Below are positions 53,021 through 61,500 of a DNA stretch of 64,000 nt, one piece after another (the first letter of the stretch is position 1; each line of letters opens with the position of its first letter). The notes under the pieces are model-generated. The model saw only the letters and a list, made by a program, of their open reading frames with translations, was not told the origin of the DNA and ran no database searches. The position numbers and the translations under genes are program-made. The DNA comes from Rebecca billardiae RCC1528 (taxonomy: Eukaryota; Haptophyta). The stretch covers positions 1,240,001 through 1,304,000 of the forward strand of contig OZ251234.1 in the NCBI GenBank assembly GCA_965240325.2, written 5' to 3'.

Positions 53021-54018
53021 GGCGAGTATGATGCGTCGCATCCGATTACCGATTGGCCGAGTCTGAACTATGACGAACGGCACCAGGTATTGGATGGCGG
53101 CCCGAGGGCCGAGGCCGAACACAGCAGGTTTTTTACCCGGGCGCGGGCCCTGCCCGCGCGGGCGCGTTCGTCCTCGAGGAGGAGCGCGCAAGGGCGAGCC
53201 GAGTCCGGAGCACTACGCGTAAGCTCGTTCGTTGCTAGAGGAGGAGCGCGCCGCGAGCACGCAACGGATGCGCCCGGAGCTAGCGCGGCTGAAGGGCGAG
53301 CTCGAGCACGCGAGCTCGCTCCTCGTGACGTCGAGCGCGAGCTCCTCCTTAGCAACTCGGTCGACGGCGGCGTGGAGGTGCAGCAGCGTGAGGACAAGCA
53401 GGAGCAGTGACAGTCGTGGAACGCGCGCCGGTTCCCGTTCGGTCGCGCAGCCGGGCGCCCAGCTGACTCGGGCCGTGCATCGGAGCACGTGCGCGCGCAG
53501 GCGCTGGGCGCCGAGCTGGCCCGGAAGCGCGGCGCCGAGCTCGACGCGCTGCGCCGTGCGCGACGCGGCGACGGACGCGCTGGCTGGGCGCGCGCGGCGC
53601 CCTCGTCGCGACGCCCCGTGCAGCAGCTCGAGCAGCCAGCTGTGGAGTAGACGGCCGTCGACTCGAGGGCGCCACCGCGCCGGGTGAGTGAGCACGCACG
53701 GGCTCAGCCTCGGTCGGCTGGCTGGCCGCCGCTGCTTCGAGGCCGACGCGGCGGAGGAGGCGGCGGGCGAGCACGCTGCACGGTGGCGCGGTGGAGCAGG
53801 CGCGCACGCGCGGCGGCAGGCGCGACCCGCCGCTCGCCTCGTTCCACCCCGAGCTCCGCGCTCGGTCTCGCCTCTCGGTGCGCGGCTGCGCAGCGCCGTG
53901 AGTGAGCGCACGGGCCCGGGGGGCGGGGCCGCAGCAGTGGCGCGCGCTCTCGCTCTGCCGGCACGAGGCGCAACGGAGGGTGCACCGCGGGCCTCTAACT
54001 ACGTTGGTTCTACGGAAG

Positions 54019-54035
54019 GACCGCGGAACGCGGTC
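54019..54035 (+). other. Terminal hairpin of element B
   Basis: GACCGCG-GAA-CGCGGTC is a perfect 7-bp stem with a 3-nt loop. It is identical at 34706-34722 (other strand) at the end of element A. Confidence 0.7.
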
Positions 54036-54369
54036 ATTATAATAATACTGCTGATGTAACTGTTAGTTCGATCGTGTCACTCGGCACGGTGTGTGACACG
54101 GCCCGCCCAGGGCGGCGCCATCAGGCATCACTTATAAATAATACGGGCACTGCTCCCGGAGTGTCCGATCGGTCACGTCGGACGACAAGTATAGAGTCGT
54201 ACGGTATATCGTACGGTAATCGGTATATATAACTTTGCGCCTTTGGCGCGCGGAGTCCGTCCGATCGGCGGGACGACACGTTTGTGCTGACGATGTCGAT
54301 GATCATGATGAGTGGTACGATGCATCGAGTCGTCACAGTGATGCTCGTAGGCGCCACCTAACTTGTAGT
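54036..54369. other. Intergenic between element B and paralogue 2
   Basis: No gene is seen. It has a small foldback (GTGTCAC...GTGACAC) near 54074-54098 and a near-palindromic GTACGGTATATCGTAC near 54197-54212. It probably holds the 3' UTR of the minus-strand gene. Confidence 0.45.
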
Positions 54370-57300
54370 CTAAGACTGCCGCTCGTCTGGCGCGCCGGCG
54401 CCCGGACCCCGCGGCGTCGGCGTCTCCTCCATCATCTCCGCGGCCGCAACAAAGTTGGGCAGGAGGCTTCGGACGACGCGGTTGGTCGCCGCAAAGCCCG
54501 CCAGCTCGATGGCGGCACGCGAGGCGCGCTTGCGCGCGACAACGACGGGGGCGGCGACAGCTGCGTCGTCCGCCCCCGTCGCGGCCGCGGCCTCCGGCGC
54601 CAGCGGGGGCACCGACGCGGCCGAGTCGAAGCAGTTGGCCGCGTGGAACGCGTCGACGCTCGCGACGGTGGCGCTCACGTCCTCGGCGCTGCTGCCGGCG
54701 ATCTGCACGTCGACGAGCGCGGCGGAGCGTCCGAGGGCCTCCCACGCGACGCACAGGCTGACGACGGTTGTGTCGTCCATGGCGCACGGTCCGGCGAGCA
54801 GCAGCAGCCGCTGCGCGAGCGCGAGGTGCACGGGCGTGTGCGCCACCGCCTGCGCCGCGGTGAAGCTCGCGTCGTCGCACGCGGCCGGGAGGTAGAGGCG
54901 CGGCGCGCGGCCCTCGCGCGCCTGGAACGCGCTGACCCACCGGCCGAGGGCGGCCGACTGCTCCGCCGCGTCGTCGAGGGCCGAGCTCACGACATACGCG
55001 TCGCACAGCGGGGCGGCCGAGGGCGCGCGCCGGCGCAGCGTCGCCGAGCCTTCGTCCGCCGACTCCGAGGGGGCGCCCGAGGCGCCCTCCTCCTCGGCGC
55101 CCTGCTCCGGCGCCTCGAGGCAGGCCCCGTCGGGCGCCGCGCCGCGCGCGCCAGTGTTGCTCGCGAGCTGCGCGTAGTGCGCGCGCGCGAGCTGCCCGTG
55201 GTGCACCGTCTCGCCGTGCGCGTGCGCGGCGACGGCCGCCTCCGCGCGCGCGGGCGAGAAGGGCATCGGGCAGAAGCTGCTCGCCGCCTCCGAGATCACC
55301 TCGAGGGCCGAGCTGCGCGGGCCGTCCGCGCCGGCCTCGCCGAGGAAGGAGGCGAGCGCGGATTCGACCGGCATGCTGGGCTGCCGGCTCGGGGCCTCGC
55401 TCGGCGCCGGCTCGGCCGCGTGCGCGCCGCCGATCGCCAGCGCCGCGCCCGCGCCCGCGCCGTTCACGCGCAGGCACATGCGCGCCGCGTGCCGCGCGCG
55501 CGCCGAGAGCGCAAGGCCGAGCGTGGCGGCCGCAAGCGGCAGCGCGAGGGCGAGAAGTATCTCGGCCGGGCCGGCGCGCGCGCTCGTCGTGCGCAGCAGC
55601 GCGCACAGCTCGAGCCCGAGCCTCGGCAGCTCCAGCGCGCTCTGCGCCGCGAGCAGCTGCCACAGCGTTCGCAGCAGCAGCTCGGGGCTGCGCCACGCGC
55701 GCGCGGCGCGCTGCGCGCCGCACAGCGCGGCGAGTGTGTGCGCGTGCGCGAGCCAGTCGAGGCCGGCGGCGCGGAGGGCGTGGAGCAGCGCGGCGCGCGG
55801 CGCCGACGCCGCCCAGCCGCCCGCCCAGCCGTAGCCCACCCAGCCGTGCGCCGGCGGCTCCGACAACAGCCGCGGCGCCCCGAGCAGCACCCACGCCGCC
55901 GCGCAGCCGAGGGTGACCGCGCGCAGCCGAACGAGCTGCGACGCATCGGCGCGGAGGGCGAGCGCGGGCAGCGCAAAGGCCGGGCAGAGGAGCGAGCGAG
56001 GGGGCGCGCTCACGGCGACGCACGCGTGCGCCGAGCCGCTCGGGCCGAGCCGCTCCCACGCCACCGCGCCCAGCGCGCCGAGCACCGGCGCGGAGAAGAC
56101 GACACCGAGCACGAGCGCGGCGCGCGCGAGCGTGTCGTCGTAGAGCGCAGCGCTCGCGAGCGCGCGCTCGAGCGAGGCCGCGGCCGCGTCGAGAGCGTCG
56201 AGCGCGTCGTCCGCCGCGGCGGCGTGCAGCGCCACGCGCGACGCCTGGCGCGACGCCGGCGGCGAGCTCGGCGCCGACGCCGCGTGCGAGGGCGCGAGCG
56301 AGCCCTCCGCGCTCGACGGCTCCTCAGAGCGGAGCAGCTGCAGCAGCTGCAGGTCGAGGGTGGGGCCGAGGGGCGCGGCGGGCGCGCGGCAGCGGCGCGC
56401 GGGGCCGTCGGCGGCCGCGGGCTGCGCGTCGGCGGCGGCGGCGGGCGCGCCCGCCGAGCCGCCGCCCTCGCTGCTCTGCGCCGAGCCGTGCGCCGAGCCG
56501 TGCGCCGAGCCGTCGGAGGAGCCGTGCGACGAGGACTCGACAGAGTCGCGCGGCGTGCGCGCCGGCGCGCGCGCCGCGTCGTCGTCCGCGCTCGCGAGGA
56601 AGGTCGGGCGGCTGCCGAGCTCGCACACGCTGCTCAGGGTGGAGGTGGGGCGCGCGGCGCGCTGCTGCGCGCGCCGCCCGCGCCCGTCGCCGCCAGCCGC
56701 CGCCGCCGTGCTCGCCGCCACGCGGTGGTAGGCTTCGCGCAGCAACTCGACCACGTGCTCCGAGCCGACCGCCGCGTCGGCCGCTCGGAGCAGCCGGTGG
56801 CTCACGATGCCGCGGGCCTCGCTCGCGATCTGGAGGGTCTCGCCGAGGGCGTCGAAGAGCGGCGCGGTCTCGGGCAGCGCGTGCATCAGCGCCACCACGT
56901 CGTACGGCTTCACGTACCCGTGCAGGTGGCGCACGATCGGCGCGTCCGCGCCCAGCGCGCCGTAGCCGCGCGCGCCAAACCGCTCCGCGCCCACGCCGCA
57001 GAAGGCCTCAAAGTACCACTGCTTGGTGCAGCGCGCGGGGAGCTCGCCCGCGCACAGCTTGCGCCAGAGCCCCTGCAGCCCCTCGAACTGCGCGCGCGCG
57101 AGGTACTCGAGCACCGGGCAGCCCGTGCGCAGCGCGAACGAGCTGGCGAGCTGCATCGGCAGCAGCGGCACCGCGTCGCGTGAGCTCACGACCATCGGAA
57201 CGCCCTGGCGGAGGCACCAGCCGTACGCGGCGGCGGCGGCGGCGCGGTCGAACTCGTTGTTCTGCGAGGTGTCCGGCGCCCACGACTCGCCGCCCGCGCC

Positions 57301-57897
57301 GTCGGGCGCGGCGCACAGCCCGCCCATGATGCTCACGTCGCGCGTCTTGGCGAGCAGCAACGGCTCGTCGAGCGCGATCGCGTCGACAAAGTCGCGCAGC
57401 GAGGAGATGAGGACGAAGGAGAGCGAGCGCGGCGCCGCGTGCGCGAGCACGCGGCTGAGCAGCGCCGGGCCATCCTCCAGACGCGCGACGTCGACGTCGG
57501 CGTAGCCGCACAGGCTGTACTCGTACGGCTGCGCCTCGCGCGCGACGCCCGCCGAGCCGACGCCCACCGGCACGTCACGCGCGCCGATGTGGTCGAGGAG
57601 GCAGCGCGCGAGCTGCGCGCGCGCCCGCGGCTGGCCGCCGCCGTTGCAGATCACCGCGCGGAGCGCGACGCGGCCTTCGAGGTGGGCGACGCCCGCCACG
57701 AGGATGACCTTCACGTCATCGGGGTCTGCGCGGGCGGCGCGGGCGCGGCGGCGGGCGTCAGCGCGAGCGCGCGCGCAGGCCGGGCGCGCCGCGCGGGCGA
57801 GCATCGGCGCAACGCGCGCGCGGCGCACACCTGGGCCAGGGTCGCTGATCACCACGAGATTCGGTGTCGGGGGTGGCGAGTCGCTGAGCATTTTCAT
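54370..57897 (-). CDS. Nucleoside-hydrolase-like multi-TM protein, paralogue 2
   Basis: Exons 57831-57897 and 54370-57725 give 1,140 aa; the intron (GTGTGCG...GCGCAG, 105 bp) splits the Asp-cluster motif at the same place as in paralogue 1, apart from a few codons. The spliced motif is VVISDPGPDPDDVK (D19, D23, D25, D26). NNEFD and KPYDVVAL are kept, as is the block LPARCTKQWYFEAFCG. A long Ser/Ala-rich linker follows, then several Ala/Leu-rich TM helices. The C-terminal module is more decayed here (RLYLPAACDD where paralogue 1 has RVWIDVLCAD). The start is the Met before LSDSPPPTPN; the frame is open further upstream. Element B lies just beyond its 3' end. Confidence 0.7.
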   Translation of the reverse strand: MKMLSDSPPPTPNLVVISDPGPGVRRARVAPMLARAARPACARARADARRRARAARADPDDVKVILVAGVAHLEGRVALRAVICNGGGQPRARAQLARCLLDHIGARDVPVGVGSAGVAREAQPYEYSLCGYADVDVARLEDGPALLSRVLAHAAPRSLSFVLISSLRDFVDAIALDEPLLLAKTRDVSIMGGLCAAPDGAGGESWAPDTSQNNEFDRAAAAAAYGWCLRQGVPMVVSSRDAVPLLPMQLASSFALRTGCPVLEYLARAQFEGLQGLWRKLCAGELPARCTKQWYFEAFCGVGAERFGARGYGALGADAPIVRHLHGYVKPYDVVALMHALPETAPLFDALGETLQIASEARGIVSHRLLRAADAAVGSEHVVELLREAYHRVAASTAAAAGGDGRGRRAQQRAARPTSTLSSVCELGSRPTFLASADDDAARAPARTPRDSVESSSHGSSDGSAHGSAHGSAQSSEGGGSAGAPAAAADAQPAAADGPARRCRAPAAPLGPTLDLQLLQLLRSEEPSSAEGSLAPSHAASAPSSPPASRQASRVALHAAAADDALDALDAAAASLERALASAALYDDTLARAALVLGVVFSAPVLGALGAVAWERLGPSGSAHACVAVSAPPRSLLCPAFALPALALRADASQLVRLRAVTLGCAAAWVLLGAPRLLSEPPAHGWVGYGWAGGWAASAPRAALLHALRAAGLDWLAHAHTLAALCGAQRAARAWRSPELLLRTLWQLLAAQSALELPRLGLELCALLRTTSARAGPAEILLALALPLAAATLGLALSARARHAARMCLRVNGAGAGAALAIGGAHAAEPAPSEAPSRQPSMPVESALASFLGEAGADGPRSSALEVISEAASSFCPMPFSPARAEAAVAAHAHGETVHHGQLARAHYAQLASNTGARGAAPDGACLEAPEQGAEEEGASGAPSESADEGSATLRRRAPSAAPLCDAYVVSSALDDAAEQSAALGRWVSAFQAREGRAPRLYLPAACDDASFTAAQAVAHTPVHLALAQRLLLLAGPCAMDDTTVVSLCVAWEALGRSAALVDVQIAGSSAEDVSATVASVDAFHAANCFDSAASVPPLAPEAAAATGADDAAVAAPVVVARKRASRAAIELAGFAATNRVVRSLLPNFVAAAEMMEETPTPRGPGAGAPDERQS

Positions 57898-58564
57898 CCG
57901 CGGCCGCGCCTGCCGAGGGACAAAAACACCCCTGAGTAAGAGGGGGGGGGGGGGGTGGATCCGGGGTGGACGGGGGGCCAAGGCGAGAAGTTCCGTCCGC
58001 CCCGCCAAATTGCCGTTGTGAACGATTCGCGAGTTTCCTGACGAACGCCAATTCATACGAGAACGCGAATGATACGATGATTGCAAGTCATCAGCATGGC
58101 TGAAGCGGTGCCAGTCAATTAGGTTGAAGGGACTCACATCGCTTCGCTCAGCATGACCGCATTTGCTAATAGGTGTGAGGTGCACCCGTATCGACCCCAC
58201 CCCAACCAACTTCTTAAAGTGGGAATGTATGGGGAAATAGCATCGTTTCACACCCCCTAAAATATCCGCCGCGGCGGTTCGTCGGAATCATATTTATCGC
58301 TTGATGATGAGTACCGCATGGGTTTCGATTAGTATGAAGGGTGAGTGGGTGAGTGGGAGAGCAGTCCCAATTGGCATACTGTATGACTATCTACAGTAAA
58401 ACTATGTCGTCGTGTTTGATGAAAGATCTGTATCATAGTATTCATCAGGCGGCAGTACGATACAGATACTACCCCCGTATGGCCCTGTAAGATATGGCCC
58501 TGTAAGATTTTGAGCGGATCAAGAGGAGATCTGCTTTCTCCCTTTTTCGGTGGTGCGCTCTTGA
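57898..58564. other. Intergenic between paralogue 2 and ABCC gene
   Basis: A poly-G run lies at 57940-57955. No gene is seen. The direct repeat TATGGCCCTGTAAGAT occurs twice near 58479 and 58493. Confidence 0.55.
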
Positions 58565-61500
58565 TCAGTCGATGCACGCGTCCAGCCGGCGATCGTGCCC
58601 CGCCGCGGCTGCGCGCGCGAGCACCTCCTCGGGCTCGAGCCCGGCGCGCGCGCACAGCGCGGCGAGCTTGCTGCTCGGGTCGCGCAGCAGCGCCGCGGGC
58701 GGGCCGTGCTCCGCCACGGCGCCCTTGTCCATCACGACCACCTCGTCGAAGCGGCCGATGTGCTGCAGCCGGTGGCAGATCATCAGCACCGTCGCGTCGA
58801 GCTCGAGCAGCGCGCCGTGCACCGCCTCGTCCGTCGCGAGGTCGACGCACGACGTGGGCTCGTCGGCGAGCAGCACGGCCGGGTGGCGCAGCAGCGCGCG
58901 CGCGAGCGCGAGCAGCTGGCGCTCGCCCTCGGAGAAGTCGCCGCCCTTCACGCGCGCGTCCAGCCCGCTCGGCAGCGCGCGCACCAGCCCGTCGCACCGC
59001 GCGGCGCGCAGCGCCGCCCACAGCTCGGGCTCGGCGGCCTGCTCGGCGGCGGCGGCCGCCGCCGCGTCGTGCTCGGCGCGGCCGTAGAAGGGCGCGCGGC
59101 CGCCGAGCCCGAGGGCGCGCGCGAGGGCGGTGGGCGCGTGCGCCGCGGCGGCCTCCGCCGCCTGCGCGCTGAAGTCCGCGCGCAGGTTGGCGCGCACGCT
59201 GCCGTCGAGCAGCGCCGCGTCCTGCGAGAGCACGCGCACGGCGCGGCGCGCGGCCGAGATCGACATCTCGCGCGTCGCCGAGCGGCCGTCGATGAGCACG
59301 TCGCCGCGGTCGAGCGGGTAGAGCCGGCTGAGCGCGGCGAAGAGGGAGGACTTGCCGCAGCCGCTCGCGCCGCACACCGCCACCTTGGACCCCGCGCGCA
59401 CGCGCAGGCTCAGCCCCTTGAGCGCGGGCGGGCGGTGCGCGCCGTAGCTCAGCCACACCGCTCGCAGCTCGAGCGACGCGCCGCCACGCGACCGCCGCCC
59501 GGCGGGCGCGGGCGTCGTCAGCCAGTCGTCGGCTGGCGCGGGCGGCGCCGCCGCGCCGGGGGTGCTCGCGCGCGCGCCCTCGTGCGCGCCGCTGTCGTGG
59601 TCCTCGTCCGCCTCCGCGTCGAGCCGCGTGAAATCGGCGATCCGCTCGATCGAGACGCACTGCGTCTCGAGCTCGGTGAGATGCATCATCAACGCCATCG
59701 CCAGCCGCTGCAGGAGTGCGGCGTTGAGGAGGACGACGCCGAGCTGCGCGGCGCTCAGCCTGCGAGGGCAAGGGCGGAGGGGCGGCGCCGACGGGCGCGC
59801 GCGTCGGACGCGTGGTGGGCGCGCGCGCCCCCGCGGCGCGCCGCGGAGCGCATGCGCGGCGCGCGCGCGCGCGCGCGCGCACCGGTGCGCCGCGTTGAGC
59901 AGAACGCACGCCAGGCCGGCGGCCAGGTAGAGCACGCAGCCGGTCTTCGTGGTCAGCGCCTGCCCCCACTTGAGCACGGCCTCGTTGCCCACGAGCGCGC
60001 GCGCCATGTCGCGCACCAGCGCGGCGTTGGCCGCGCAGAAGCGCGCCTCCGCGCCGAACGCGCGCACCGTCTCGCGGCCGGCGAGCGTGTCTGAAAAGTG
60101 GCCGTACACGGGCGAGTGCGCGCACGCCTCGAGGCGGCGTGCGTCGCGCGCGGCGAGCCGGACGGCGCGGAAGATGTGCGCGTACAGCGGCGCCAGCAGC
60201 GGCACCGCGCACGCCACCCACGGCGCGAGCGCGAGGACGAGCGCGAGCTGGGACGCCATGTGCAGCACGATGCGCGCGGTGTCGAGCAGCTTGTCCGGCA
60301 CGCCCGAGTCCATCGACTGCACGTCCTGCAGGAAGCTGGTGGGCGGTGGGCGGGGGCCGCGGGGCGGGCGGCAGCGCGCGGGGCGGGTGTGAGGCCGCTG
60401 CTGCTGCGCGCGCGCGCGACGGGTGCGCATGCGCGCGCGCACCGGTTGAGCACGCTGCCGGAGCCGTGCGTGTCGAAGAAAGACATCGGCGCGCCGAGCA
60501 GCCGTCGCAGCATGGCCTCGTGCAGCGCGCGCGAGGCTCGCAGCGAGCACAGCGTGAGCGCCACCATCTCCACCGCGCGGCACAGCATGGAGCCCACGCC
60601 GATCATCACGTACTTCAGAAGCGCCGAGCGCTGCACCGCCGCGGCGCACGGGTCGTCAGCGCCGCCGTCGTCGCCGCCGCCGCTGCCGTGCGCACCCTCG
60701 GAGCCGTGCCGCGACGCGCACGCGGTGTTCGAGTCGGCCCACGTGGAGAGCCACAGGCTGGACCACGTGCCCAGGCCCGCGGAGCCCGCCGCCGCGACGA
60801 GCAGCACGCACAGCGCCAGCCTCGACCCAAACTCACGCAAGTAGAGACCGAGGTCGGCGCGGGCGATCAGGCCGACGCGCCGACGCTCGCCGCCGTCTGC
60901 GTGCGGCGGCGCGCCCAGCTCGGCGGCGAGCTTGTCGATCAGCGCGCGGTCGATGGCGCGGCCCTCGTGCGCGTGCAGCGCCGAGCGCACGAGCCGGCGG
61001 CACGCTCGCACCGTGAGCGCCGTCTCCTCCTCCACCCGTGCGGCGGGCTCAGCCGGCGCGGGCGGCCGTGCGCACGCGGGCGCGACGGGTCCTGTGCCCG
61101 CGGCGGCGTGCGGCCTCGCGCCCGGAGCCATGCCCGGGGCGGCGTGCGTGACGGCAGTGTCCGCGCCGCCGCCGCCGGGCGGCGCGGTGCCGCGAGCCTC
61201 GGCCGAGCCCTGTGCGCCGGGCCCGCACGCAGGGCGCTGCGCGTACAGCAGCAGCGCGCGGATGGCGTCATGGCACTCGGCATCAGCCGGCGGCGTCGGC
61301 GCGCCCTCCGCCGCGCCCTCCGCTGCGTCGCCGCCGCGCGGGCCGGCGGCGGCGGCGGCGGCGGCGGACTGCTCGGCCTCGGCCTCGTGCGCGCGGCTGA
61401 TGCGCAGCAGCTGGGCGTACGGCGCGCACGCCAGCACGCGCCCGCGCTCGACGAGCGCGACGCGCGAGACCCGCCGATCCGCCGCCCACTGCAGCACGTG

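Larger units (their letters stand above)
52465..54035 (+). repeat. Dispersed element copy B
   Basis: It starts GGCCCGCGGTGCAGGG and ends GACCGCGGAACGCGGTC, as in copy A but on plus. Near the 3' end, GGTGCACCGCGGGCC (to about 53991) is nearly the reverse complement of the 5' end, so the element has a subterminal inverted repeat of about 13 bp. Coiled-coil remnants (RMRPELARLKGELEHASS) lie at 53265-53330. The 52600-53060 part has no counterpart in copy A and includes tandem repeats. Confidence 0.6.

Noticed and set aside
54235-57183. 982-aa plus-strand frame antisense to paralogue 2
   Set aside because: It has the same antisense-shadow character: Arg-rich low complexity, no motif, and the opposite strand is homologous to paralogue 1.
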